Assembly: GCA_037444185.1 (NCBI GenBank)
Contig: JBBIMW010000018.1
Coordinates: 1 to 42,432, forward strand
From: JAILZP01 sp037444185
GTDB lineage: Bacteria; Bacillota; Desulfotomaculia; Desulfotomaculales; Desulfocucumaceae
DNA: 42,432 bases
Reading direction: 5' to 3'
Shown here piece by piece: positions 1-7,334 of this stretch. Each line of letters opens with the position of its first letter. Position 1 is the first letter of the stretch. The position numbers and the translations under genes are program-made. The notes beneath the pieces were generated by a model that saw only the letters and a program-made list of their open reading frames with translations, searched no databases and was not told the origin of the DNA.

Positions 1-262
1 TGATGAAGATGATGATGAAGATGATGATGAAGATGATGATGAAGATGATGATGAATACGGATATGAAGTCGACATAGAAACTGAAATTGAGCACCAGACC
101 CCGGAAGTTATAGCCAAAGAACTGTTGATTACCTACCTTGAGAGCAACCCGCTGGGGTATCCCGAGGCCGGCCCCGGTGAAAACAAGTACCGGGCAGTCG
201 GCAGGGCCATCGGAGAAATGTATAATGGCCTGCTGGAAGAGATAAGGAAGACATCAGCATAG
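1..262 (+). CDS. C-terminal fragment of a protein with an acidic DDDE repeat
   Basis: The reading frame enters from the left edge (first full codon at base 2) and ends at TAG 260-262, so only about 86 C-terminal residues are seen. They open with an Asp/Glu-only tract encoded by a 12-base tandem repeat (bases 2-55, four DDDE units after DE). A more ordinary segment follows, with EVIAKELLITYLE, a Gly/Pro turn and a helical, charged end (AIGEMYNGLLEEIRK). I do not recognise the family. A hairpin with a U-tract follows 12 bases downstream, which supports this being a real transcribed gene end. The contig probably starts here because the repeat broke the assembly. Confidence 0.6.
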   Translation, partial: DEDDDEDDDEDDDEDDDEYGYEVDIETEIEHQTPEVIAKELLITYLESNPLGYPEAGPGENKYRAVGRAIGEMYNGLLEEIRKTSA

Positions 263-274
263 GAATTCGCCTTT

Positions 275-303
275 AGCCGGGTCACCGCCCGGCTGCCCTT
301 TTT
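275..303 (+). terminator. Intrinsic terminator after the acidic-repeat gene
   Basis: AGCCGGG (275-281) and CCCGGCT (288-294) form a 7-bp perfect stem with a 6-base loop, followed by GCCCTTTTT. The U-tract lies only on the plus-strand side, so it ends the gene that stops at 262. The convergent flavoprotein gene stops at 327. Confidence 0.75.
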
Positions 304-326
304 CCCGCCAAATACTTGGGGGAAAG

Positions 327-1175
327 TCAGTCATCCTCCCCAGGCTGCGCCCGAATCCACCAATTGCTTCCCCGGTATGGCTTCTGGGCTTCTTTCAGCC
401 TATCCCTCTCCCCAAGGTACTTTTCCTTCATCTCCACCAGCCACACCTGGAAGTGTTCCCGCAGAGCCTCTGTGGAAAAACGGCAGTGGCCGCCGCCGGA
501 GAACTCCGGCACTCCACCCTCTTTCAATATCCCCCGGGCGGAACAGAGGGGGCATTCAATCCACCCGTCCGGGAGCAGCCGGAACAGATCTCCGCCGCAC
601 TGCGGACATTCCCGGGACCCGGTGGCAAACCCGCCCCCGGTAAACATCCCCCGTCCCAGCTTCCTGGCATGCTCCAAATATTCCGGAACAGTTACTCCCT
701 CCCCGGGCAGTGTGGCGTGTACCTGCCAGAAACCAGCCAGTTTCATTTCCAACATCCTCGGCAGTACCAGGGCGGCGGCCCTGGTGTACCCTTCCCAGCC
801 CGGCATGCCGAAGGGCATAACCACGATACAGGGCTTTTCCCTGGTGCGTTCTGCGTAATGGGCCGCCCCCAGCATGCGGTCCAGAAGCATTTTAAAACAC
901 CCGTGGGGGCCGAGGAAATACACCGGCAGCCCTATGACCAGCCCGTCGACCTCCATAATCTTGTTCATCACAAAGTTGAAATCGTCATTTTTAACACAGG
1001 AAGTTCCGGGTGTCAGACAGCGGTAACAAGCCCTGCAGTATTCTATTCTCATTTCAGTGAGACGGATCATCTCCCTGCGGCAGGGCTCCGGCACACTGCC
1101 CATGATCTCCTTCACCAGCAACTCGCTGTTACCCATCCTTCTCTCCGACACCACCAGTCCCAGCACTTTTTTCAT
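327..1175 (-). CDS. Iron-sulfur flavoprotein-like NAD(P)H:FMN reductase with C-terminal zinc ribbon
   Basis: The 282-residue protein has a flavodoxin-like fold: it begins with the beta strand KKVLGLVVS and the phosphate-binding loop ERRMGNSE, and has IGLPVYF near residue 81. Cys47, Cys50, Cys53 and Cys60 form C-x2-C-x2-C-x6-C, matching the compact 4Fe-4S motif (CX2CX2CX4-7C) of archaeal and clostridial iron-sulfur flavoproteins. After the flavodoxin part, C190-x2-C193 and C208-x2-C211 look like a rubredoxin-type zinc ribbon. It probably carries FMN and shuttles electrons in the cytoplasm; the partner is unknown. I chose the ATG at 1175 because AAAGGAG lies 8 bases upstream of it; an in-frame ATG at 1193 has a weaker site. 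Confidence 0.85.
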   Translation of the reverse strand: MKKVLGLVVSERRMGNSELLVKEIMGSVPEPCRREMIRLTEMRIEYCRACYRCLTPGTSCVKNDDFNFVMNKIMEVDGLVIGLPVYFLGPHGCFKMLLDRMLGAAHYAERTREKPCIVVMPFGMPGWEGYTRAAALVLPRMLEMKLAGFWQVHATLPGEGVTVPEYLEHARKLGRGMFTGGGFATGSRECPQCGGDLFRLLPDGWIECPLCSARGILKEGGVPEFSGGGHCRFSTEALREHFQVWLVEMKEKYLGERDRLKEAQKPYRGSNWWIRAQPGEDD

Positions 1176-1340
1176 CAGCGGCACTCCTTTCATGAAAACG
1201 GTCCCCTATCCACGCTCTATGCACCTTCACCCTGCCGCACCTCCACATAGATTATATTACCGCCGGGACACCATTTGCCAGTGGTTCTTTTAAAAACCCA
1301 CCGGAAATCGGCAGCCGGGATGCTCTCATCTTTTTTGACG

Positions 1341-1359
1341 GCGCCGGCGCAGCCGGCGC
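1341..1359. repeat. GC-rich perfect stem-loop in the gap between flavoprotein and uspA
   Basis: GCGCCGGC (1341-1348), a 3-base loop and GCCGGCGC (1352-1359) form an 8-bp perfect inverted repeat. Neither side is followed by a U-tract, so it is not a standard terminator. It lies between two divergent genes. Confidence 0.5.
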
Positions 1360-1448
1360 GGAGGTCTATTAAGAAAATTTTAAGGAACTGTTTAAGATTT
1401 GATGATATTATAGTGTTAATATTTACAGAAATGTTAAAGGAGGCTTGA

Positions 1449-1877
1449 ATGATGAAAGTATTGGTGCCCGTTGACGGATCCGACAATTCCCTGAGGGCTG
1501 CCCAGTATGTTTTGAAAATGACCCTCAACCATCCGTCGGTGGAAGTAACCCTGCTTACCGTGGCCTGCAATTTCATCGGGGCGGTTTACGCCGAGATTTA
1601 CGTCGATAATCAGCAAGTGATGAGGACATGCCTGGAGGCCGCAAAGATGGATCTGGAGAAAGTGAAGAAAATTTTCGACGGGGCCGGAGTAAAAGTAAAC
1701 ACAGAAATACTGACCGGTGATCCAGGAAACGTAATCGTCGACTATGCCCGGGACAAAGGTGTGGACAAGGTGGTTATGGGCAGCCGGGGACTGAACCCTA
1801 TTCTGGGCACTGTGCTGGGCAGCGTCACCTACAAGGTGCTGCACGGCGTGAAGGTGCCGGTGACGGTGGTTAAATAA
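1449..1877 (+). CDS. Universal stress protein, UspA family
   Basis: A 142-residue single-domain Usp protein. It starts MMKVLVPVDGSDNS, the usual first strand and Asp-containing loop. It contains the ATP-binding signature G-x2-G-x9-G-S (Gly111, Gly114, Gly124, Ser125) and ends with the strand VKVPVTVVK. It is therefore likely an ATP-binding Usp, dimeric and cytoplasmic. AAAGGAGG (1436-1443) lies just upstream; the ATGs at 1449 and 1452 are both usable. It is transcribed alone, divergent from the flavoprotein gene. Its specific stress role cannot be read from the sequence. Confidence 0.92.
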   Translation: MMKVLVPVDGSDNSLRAAQYVLKMTLNHPSVEVTLLTVACNFIGAVYAEIYVDNQQVMRTCLEAAKMDLEKVKKIFDGAGVKVNTEILTGDPGNVIVDYARDKGVDKVVMGSRGLNPILGTVLGSVTYKVLHGVKVPVTVVK

Positions 1878-1966
1878 TAAGCCTCAAAAGCTTGCCCCCC
1901 TTAAGGTCGCCCAGGTTGTTTTTCCCTCGGCGGCGACATATACATTGATAAGGGGGGTGTGCTTTT

Positions 1967-2158
1967 ATGGAAGCCGTCATATCCGTAATCTGCGCTCTGG
2001 GGGGCCTGATCTTCGGGCTGATGTTTTTACTGGATTTTATCCGCATTGCCGGAAACTGCGGGGCGGGGCGGAGAGGCCCGGTCAGGGCCGGCGTCAAACT
2101 ACTGATGGCCCTTTTGCTGCTGCACTTTCACTTCGAGCTGGACATTCTGGACGACTGA
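1967..2158 (+). CDS. Small hydrophobic membrane protein, unknown function
   Basis: A 63-residue protein with a strong ribosome binding site (AAGGGGGGTG) ending about 9 bases before the ATG. Residues 3-27 are one hydrophobic segment (AVISVICALGGLIFGLMFLLDFI), a basic loop GAGRRGPVRAG follows, and a second shorter hydrophobic stretch (LLMALLLL) precedes an acidic tail. This suggests one or two membrane spans. Its last 31 bases overlap, tail to tail, the end of the metallopeptidase gene on the other strand. No family recognised. Confidence 0.6.
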   Translation: MEAVISVICALGGLIFGLMFLLDFIRIAGNCGAGRRGPVRAGVKLLMALLLLHFHFELDILDD

Positions 2159-2505
2159 ATAAGCTCCGCCATCTCCTCTGCGGTCAGGTAGTCCACTCCG
2201 GCCATGATCTCCACGTGATGGCGCAGTTCGTGCAATATGGTCTCCCTCAGCTCCTTCTCCCAGATCCCGGCATCGGCTCCACCCAGCAGTTCGACGAAGG
2301 AGCCGTAATAAATCATGATTGTCGATCCCATTATGTCATCAGTTATATATTCGCCCATAATCAAGTATTCCCCGTCTTTTTTGGCCGCTTCCACAACATT
2401 GAAGCCCCCGTTCAAATCCCGGCAAAACTTTTCTGGTATATCATCCACTATGGCCCCGGCCATATCGGTGAACCGGTCAATGTCCAAAAGGGATTTCATT
2501 GTCAA
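2128..2505 (-). CDS. Minimal zincin-type metallopeptidase family protein
   Basis: About 125 residues. The motif HELRHHVE near residue 92 gives the zinc-binding HExxH plus a following His and Glu, as in the small uncharacterised Zincin_1 metallopeptidases. Before it are a segment IPEKFCRDLNGGFNVV and the strand TIMIYYGSFVELL, typical of that family. There is no signal peptide, so it is likely cytoplasmic; the substrate is unknown. The GTG at 2514 sits directly against AGGAGG (2515-2520), too close to be used. The TTG at 2505 has 9-base spacing and is preferred; the ATG at 2499 is the other choice. The start lies inside the 3' end of the GGDEF/HD-GYP gene, so the two are probably co-transcribed. 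Confidence 0.85.
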   Translation of the reverse strand: MTMKSLLDIDRFTDMAGAIVDDIPEKFCRDLNGGFNVVEAAKKDGEYLIMGEYITDDIMGSTIMIYYGSFVELLGGADAGIWEKELRETILHELRHHVEIMAGVDYLTAEEMAELIQSSRMSSSK

Positions 2506-4276
2506 TGTCGCCACCCTCCTCCAGCATCCGGATGAAAACCGGCACCAGTACGGGGTCGAACTGGGTGCCGGCGCACCTTGTCAGCTCCGCCACCGCCTCC
2601 CGGTGGGAAAGGGCTTTCCGGTGCGGCCGGTCATTGGTCATGGCGTCATAGGCGTCGGCGATGGCCAGCATACGGCACTCCAGGGGAATCTCCTCACCTT
2701 TCAGGCCCAGGGGATAACCCCGGCCGTCCCACCACTCGTGATGCTTCAGTATCCAGTCGGCAATGGGGGCCAGGTCCGGGGGGGCGGCGGCTATCAGGTG
2801 CCCTATCTCACTGTGCCGCCTCATTTCCATTGTCTCTTCGGGGGTAAGGGGACCGGGCTTCAACAGAATACTGTCCGGTATGCCCACCTTGCCGACATCG
2901 TGAAACCTGGCCAGGAGGCACAGATCGGTGATGTTGCAGGTCAGCCCAACGGCCTTGGCCAGTCCAGTCACCAATGCCTGCATGCGGTGGGCATGCCCGT
3001 CGGTGGCAAAGTCCCTCATCTCCAGAGTCTTCATCAGGGTCCGCACCACTGCGCTGCGGTTGCTTTGGCTGCGGTGCAGCTTTTCCCTGTACATGTTGTT
3101 GTCGGCTTCCTTGAATGTGTTTCCAAGGCACGACGACATGTCAGCCACTGCGAACCCGATGGAAATGCTCAAAAACGGCCCCCGGTTGGACTCATTGTAG
3201 CTGGCGATGGCGCCGCGTATTCTCTGGCAGGCCTTTTCCACACTGTCCCTGTCGCAGCCGGGCAGCAAAATGGCGAATTCATCTCCGCCAATCCGGGACA
3301 CCATGTCGGAACCGCGAAAAGAATCCTTGATCACATTGGCGGCGGCCGCCAGGAGTTCGTCCCCGGCATCGTGCCCCTTGGCGTCGTTGACCAGCTTGAG
3401 CCCGTCCACATCGCACACTATTATTCCCACCTGGCCGCTGCGCCCCTTCTCCAGGCGGCGCATCTCTTCCTCGAAATAGGCCCGATTGTAAAGACCGGTG
3501 AGGGAATCGTGCAGACTCATATACATGAGCCTTTCCTCCATTTGCTTGCGGCCGGTGATGTCTCTGACGATGCCTCTGAACCCGGCGGGCCTCCCTTTTC
3601 CGTCCCTGGCCAGGGAAACCGACAGCTCGAGTGTTTTTTTAAGCCCGTCCCTTGCTGTAATAACCAGCACCAGGCCCTTTTCCGGCTCGCCGGTCCTGAA
3701 TACCTTGTTGAAGGTGCTGTAGACCAGGCCGACGTGCTCTTCATCCACATAATCACGGTAGCCCGTGCCCCGGAACGGCTCCCGGTCCGGCACGCCGTAT
3801 ATACTGGCCATGGCGCCGTTGCACTGAATGAGGTTGCCGGCCAGGTCGGTCTCGTAATAGCCGTCTTCTATGTTATCCATCAACAGCCGGTATTTCTCCT
3901 CGGATTCACGAAGCTCGTCCTCAATCTGCCGCTGCTTCGTCATGTCCACCAACTGCGCCAGAACCGCCAGCCCGCCGTCGTATTCAACGAGGGAAAAAAC
4001 ACCCCGCACGTGAATCACCCTGCCCTGCCGGGTGACACTCCTGAACAGGCTTTCTCCTGAGGACATGTGTTCCAGCACATGAGAAGCACCCTTTACCACC
4101 AGGCCCCGGTCCTCCGGGTGAACCAGTTCTCCAAAGGGCATGCTCAGCAATTCTCTTTCAGTAAAGCCTGAAATCTTTACCATGGCGGGGTTGACCAAGT
4201 GCAGAAAATCTCCCCGGATTACACAGGCAGGCAGCGACGAGGAATCGAAAAGCAATTTGTAATTCACTTTTGACAT
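2477..4276 (-). CDS. PAS-PAS-GGDEF-HD-GYP protein, bifunctional c-di-GMP turnover enzyme
   Basis: The 599 residues hold two PAS domains (about 1-115 and 125-245), a GGDEF domain (about 250-405) and an HD-GYP domain (about 410-590). Both catalytic halves look complete. GGDEF is intact at 330-334 with an inhibitory I-site RGSD at 321-324, so diguanylate cyclase activity with product inhibition is expected. The HD pair is at 459-460 and HHEWWDGRGYP at 512-522 matches the HHExxDGxGYP phosphodiesterase signature. There is no transmembrane segment, so it should be a cytoplasmic sensor whose PAS domains choose between making and degrading c-di-GMP. The ATG at 4276 follows a G-rich ribosome binding site. 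A PilZ effector gene is encoded at 31.5 kb. Confidence 0.93.
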   Translation of the reverse strand: MSKVNYKLLFDSSSLPACVIRGDFLHLVNPAMVKISGFTERELLSMPFGELVHPEDRGLVVKGASHVLEHMSSGESLFRSVTRQGRVIHVRGVFSLVEYDGGLAVLAQLVDMTKQRQIEDELRESEEKYRLLMDNIEDGYYETDLAGNLIQCNGAMASIYGVPDREPFRGTGYRDYVDEEHVGLVYSTFNKVFRTGEPEKGLVLVITARDGLKKTLELSVSLARDGKGRPAGFRGIVRDITGRKQMEERLMYMSLHDSLTGLYNRAYFEEEMRRLEKGRSGQVGIIVCDVDGLKLVNDAKGHDAGDELLAAAANVIKDSFRGSDMVSRIGGDEFAILLPGCDRDSVEKACQRIRGAIASYNESNRGPFLSISIGFAVADMSSCLGNTFKEADNNMYREKLHRSQSNRSAVVRTLMKTLEMRDFATDGHAHRMQALVTGLAKAVGLTCNITDLCLLARFHDVGKVGIPDSILLKPGPLTPEETMEMRRHSEIGHLIAAAPPDLAPIADWILKHHEWWDGRGYPLGLKGEEIPLECRMLAIADAYDAMTNDRPHRKALSHREAVAELTRCAGTQFDPVLVPVFIRMLEEGGDIDNEIPFGH

Positions 4277-4361
4277 GCAACCCCCCCTGGCACGCGGACA
4301 CTGTCCATGTGGAATAATATGACTGCTAAATCAATTCTTTTTTCCATCCTTTTATTCCTGC

Positions 4362-4412
4362 AAAAAAAACAAAAAAACCGCGAAAAACCTGGGCGCTGCG
4401 AAAAGGATCGCG
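4362..4412 (-). terminator. Probable terminator of the two-component operon
   Basis: On the minus strand, just after the kinase stop, CGCGA (4408-4412) pairs with TCGCG (4379-4383), with an inner CCT/AGG pairing, and is followed by two long runs of T (4362-4377). The stem is modest but the U-tracts are strong. Confidence 0.5.
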
Positions 4413-4421
4413 CTGTTATTT

Positions 4422-5918
4422 TCATCCCTTGCCGGTGCCGCCGCAATCGGCATGGGGATCCGCCCTCAGGCTGAAAAAAAAGGTTGACCCCTTGCCGGGG
4501 GTGCTTTCCACCCCGACATTGCCACCCATTTTTTCCACCAGGCGCCTGACTATGGCCAGGCCCAGTCCGGTGCCGGCCCCATGGGACCTTGACCTGGATT
4601 TGTCGGCTTTATAAAATTTTTCCCAGATAAATTCCATGTCGCCGGCGGAAATTCCGGGACCGCTGTCGGTAACCGTGACCCTGACCGCTTTGTCTCGGTA
4701 AAACGCCCTTACGGTCACCTTTCCTCCCGCGGGTGTGTACCTGACGGCGTTTTCCAGCAGATTCAGCAATACTTGGTCCAGGCGGTCCGGGTTGGACAGC
4801 GCCATCGGAAGTTTGCCGGGGATGTCCACCACCAGGCCGATATTCTTTCCCTCGGCCACCGGCCTGATTTTCTTCGCGGTCCGGGACATCACCGGCGCGG
4901 GGTCGAATACAGAAAGCTCAATGCTTTCCTGTCCCGATTCAATCCTTCTCAAATCCAGCAGGTCGTTGACAATCCTCCTGAGTCTGCCGGCTTCCTCCAC
5001 AATCCCCCGGACGCACTGCCGCCGTTCTTCCTCGCCTTCCGCCACACCGTCCTGAAGGGCCTCCGCATAGCCCTGGATGATGGTCAGGGGGGTCCTGAGC
5101 TCATGGGACACACCGGCCACAAAATCCTTCCGGGTCTGGTCCAGTCTCTCCAGGGCCGCTATCTTCTCCTGCAAATTACCTGACAGGGTGTTGAGGGATT
5201 CCGCCAGAACCCCTATCTCATCTTCGGACCCGACTTCCACCTTCTTTGAAAAGTCTCCCCGCGCCAGGCCCCGGGCCACTCTGTTCATCTGAATCAGCGG
5301 CCCGGACAGTGAACGGGAAAAAAGGAGGCTCAAAAAAGTGGCCAGTATTATTCCTCCCATGCCCACATTCACGATAACCCTCTGGTACTCGTACATCTGT
5401 CCCTCTATGGCGGCCACGGAATGACTCACTATCACCGCGCCGGTAACCACCCCGGACATAGTTACCGGCACGGCCACGGACAGCACTTCCTCGTTAACAA
5501 CCCCGCTTACGCCCCGTTTGAAAACAGTTTCCCCCGACAGTATCCTGCCCATGTCCCCCCCGGAAATCAAGTCGCCGTGATGCCCCACCACGTTTATCCT
5601 GTCCGGCCCTCCCCGCCGGTGACTCATAATCATGCCCATACCGTGGCACTCTTCAATGTATCCCTCCCGGTCCACCAGCATAATATTGGCGTGAGCCATC
5701 TGGGAAATCAGCCTTATTTTCTCCCGCACATTTTCCCCTGTGCCCACCACCCTGGAAATATCGCCCGCCTGCCGTAAAATGTTTTCTATCTGCCGCTCAT
5801 AGTAAATTCTTTTAATAATATTGGACTGGGCCGCGCCGGTGCTCCAGGTGACCACCAGCACCAGTATCACCATGGCCAGCCAGAGTTTGGCCGCGATGCT
5901 CCTTTTAAAGAAATTCAT
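4422..5918 (-). CDS. Membrane sensor histidine kinase (OmpR-family partner)
   Basis: The 498 residues run: transmembrane helix 1 (about 12-29), an extracytoplasmic sensor segment (30-180), helix 2 (181-200), HAMP (200-255), HisKA with VSHELRTP and phospho-acceptor His272, then HATPase_c with the N box LNLLENAVRYTP (385-396), G1 DSGPGIS and G2 GTGLGLAIVRRL. All catalytic boxes are intact. The sensor segment is unusual in carrying clustered His and Met residues (HGMGMIMSHRR at 92-102, GHHGD at 112-116), which could bind metal; the signal is otherwise unknown. The ATG at 5918 overlaps the regulator stop by 4 bases (ATGA), so the two are translationally coupled. Confidence 0.95.
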   Translation of the reverse strand: MNFFKRSIAAKLWLAMVILVLVVTWSTGAAQSNIIKRIYYERQIENILRQAGDISRVVGTGENVREKIRLISQMAHANIMLVDREGYIEECHGMGMIMSHRRGGPDRINVVGHHGDLISGGDMGRILSGETVFKRGVSGVVNEEVLSVAVPVTMSGVVTGAVIVSHSVAAIEGQMYEYQRVIVNVGMGGIILATFLSLLFSRSLSGPLIQMNRVARGLARGDFSKKVEVGSEDEIGVLAESLNTLSGNLQEKIAALERLDQTRKDFVAGVSHELRTPLTIIQGYAEALQDGVAEGEEERRQCVRGIVEEAGRLRRIVNDLLDLRRIESGQESIELSVFDPAPVMSRTAKKIRPVAEGKNIGLVVDIPGKLPMALSNPDRLDQVLLNLLENAVRYTPAGGKVTVRAFYRDKAVRVTVTDSGPGISAGDMEFIWEKFYKADKSRSRSHGAGTGLGLAIVRRLVEKMGGNVGVESTPGKGSTFFFSLRADPHADCGGTGKG

Positions 5919-6589
5919 TTCTCCACCTCAAATTTATAACCCAGACCCCACACGGTGCGGATTATTTCAGGACAGCCGGCGTCCCTCAGCTTGTCCCTCA
6001 GTCTATTGACATGGGTATCCACGGTACGGATATCCCCATGGTAATCGTAACCCCACACCCCCTGCAGCAGGTCGTCCCTGGAGAATACCCTGCCCGGGCG
6101 CCTGCTGAAAAGGTAAAGCAGATCGAATTCCTTCACCGTCAAAGACACCGGCCGGCCAAAAACAGTGACGCTCCTGGTTTCCAGATTTATTTCCACGACA
6201 CTGCCTGCGGCTGATTTGCCGCCGCCCCTCCCGGCGGTACGGCGCAGCACCGCCTTTACCCTGGCCAGCAGTTCCCTGGGGCTGAAGGGCTTGATCACGT
6301 AATCGTCCGCCCCCATCTCCAGGCCCACCACCAGATCCGCCTCATCCTCCCGGGCGGTCAGCATGATTATGGGGACGGAGCACCTGGCCCGCACCTCCCG
6401 GCAGACCATCCAGCCGTCCGCCCGGGGCATCATTATGTCAAGAATGATCAGGTCAAACTGCTCCCTGCCCAGCAGATCAATGGCCTCCCTGCCGTCGGCG
6501 GCCTCGTGGACCGCGAATCCCTCCCTGGTAAAATACATTCTTATTATATTGCGGATTTTTTCTTCATCATCCACTACCAGTATCTTCAC
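5915..6589 (-). CDS. OmpR/PhoB-family response regulator
   Basis: A receiver domain (1-120) with acidic pocket Asp7-Asp8, phospho-acceptor Asp51 in LIILDIMMP, Thr78 and Lys100, followed by a winged-helix DNA-binding domain with LTVKEFDLL and the final RTVWGLGYKFE. It is the partner of the kinase that overlaps its end. I prefer the GTG at 6589 (VKILVVDDEE, 224 residues) because GGGAG lies 9 bases upstream. An in-frame TTG at 6613 would add 8 residues but has no spaced ribosome binding site. A -35/-10 pair sits upstream at 6647-6675. The regulon is unknown. Confidence 0.95.
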   Translation of the reverse strand: MKILVVDDEEKIRNIIRMYFTREGFAVHEAADGREAIDLLGREQFDLIILDIMMPRADGWMVCREVRARCSVPIIMLTAREDEADLVVGLEMGADDYVIKPFSPRELLARVKAVLRRTAGRGGGKSAAGSVVEINLETRSVTVFGRPVSLTVKEFDLLYLFSRRPGRVFSRDDLLQGVWGYDYHGDIRTVDTHVNRLRDKLRDAGCPEIIRTVWGLGYKFEVEK

Positions 6590-6646
6590 ATTTTCTCTCT
6601 CCCAACCAGGCAACCCCGGACCGCATGGCCCGGGGATCCAGGGTTC

Positions 6647-6675
6647 ACTTTATACAATCAGCCTTACTATGTCAA
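6647..6675 (-). promoter_or_regulatory. Promoter of the two-component operon
   Basis: A perfect -35 TTGACA (6670-6675, minus strand) is followed after 17 bases by TAAAGT (6647-6652), or after 15 by TATAAA (6649-6654). It lies about 60 bases upstream of the regulator start, in the right direction. Confidence 0.6.
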
Positions 6676-6857
6676 GATGAAAAAATTTAACCCTAAAAAA
6701 TTTATCCTGCAAAGAAAGACGAGGCTCCGGAGCGGGGAGAAGCTCAAAAACAAGCCGCACCACACATCCCAAAGCCTCAGCACAACAACCGGACTTTTCC
6801 GGCTTCCTTATCCGCCTATCCGGCCCCATGCCATCCGGGGCGGCGCACCATCATTGG

Positions 6858-7091
6858 CTACTTGCACATGCCGCCTTTGCATGAATTCGTCTTCATCATC
6901 TCTACGCAGGCCTTGAGCTGGTCCTTGGTCATTTCCCCGGCTTTGACACAATCCCTCATCATCATCCTGCACTCGTTCACTGCCTGGGCGGTGACGGCCT
7001 TGGGAGAAGCTTCCCCGGAAGGTTCGGCCAGGGCCGGAATCGCGGCCACCAGGAGTAAACCGGCAAACACCAAAGCTATCATTTTTTTCAT
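6858..7091 (-). CDS. Small secreted Met/Cys-rich protein
   Basis: A 77-residue protein. Residues 1-22 are a clear signal peptide (MKKM, hydrophobic core, AIPALA cleavage region). The mature 55 residues contain five cysteines (41, 48, 62, 71, 76) and seven methionines, with C-x6-C, a helix-like MTKDQLKACVEMM and a C-x4-C end. I do not recognise the family. Met and Cys clusters in an exported protein suggest binding of a soft metal such as copper, but this is inference. The ATG at 7091 follows AGGAGGTGATAAA, an excellent ribosome binding site; the frame is open further upstream but not needed. It lies upstream of, and in the same direction as, the regulator/kinase pair, which has its own promoter. 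Confidence 0.75.
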   Translation of the reverse strand: MKKMIALVFAGLLLVAAIPALAEPSGEASPKAVTAQAVNECRMMMRDCVKAGEMTKDQLKACVEMMKTNSCKGGMCK

Positions 7092-7116
7092 TTTATCACC
7101 TCCTGATATATTTATA

Positions 7117-7128
7117 ACAATTAATTGT
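7117..7128. promoter_or_regulatory. Perfect 12-bp palindrome upstream of the secreted protein gene
   Basis: ACAATTAATTGT is self-complementary and lies about 15 bases upstream of the AGGAGG of the Met/Cys-rich gene, in an AT-rich stretch likely to contain its promoter. It is a candidate operator; AT-rich palindromes of this size can occur by chance. Confidence 0.35.
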
Positions 7129-7334
7129 AACAAAACTGTCACAGCAAAAAAAATATTTGCCCGCCACCACCGCGGCGGGCCTTGCGCCGTCTGGCGCGCT
7201 TCCGCGGCGGGTAGGCCGCCGGGGAAGGAATTGTGCCGGGAATGATGAACTAATTAATGAAGGACGATTCAGTATCTTTTTGACCGGGAAATGCCGGTGA
7301 CCGCCGGCGATAAATTTTAGTAGGGGGGAAATCG

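Noticed and set aside
2..55. Short tandem repeat as a CRISPR array
   Set aside because: The units are 12 bases with no spacers and encode an acidic protein tract in frame.
2315..4060. Long plus-strand open frame opposite the GGDEF/HD-GYP gene
   Set aside because: It mirrors a gene with clear domains on the other strand, has no family features and arises from GC-rich codon bias. The same applies to the long frames opposite ilvD, argH and argG.
4264..4446. Short frame between the GGDEF protein and the kinase genes
   Set aside because: It overlaps both neighbours' control regions, has poor codon use and no ribosome binding site.
7157..7216. GC-rich inverted repeats (GCCCGCC/GGCGGGC) upstream of the acyl-CoA dehydrogenase gene as a terminator
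   Set aside because: No U-tract follows on either strand and the pairing is patchy in GC-rich sequence.
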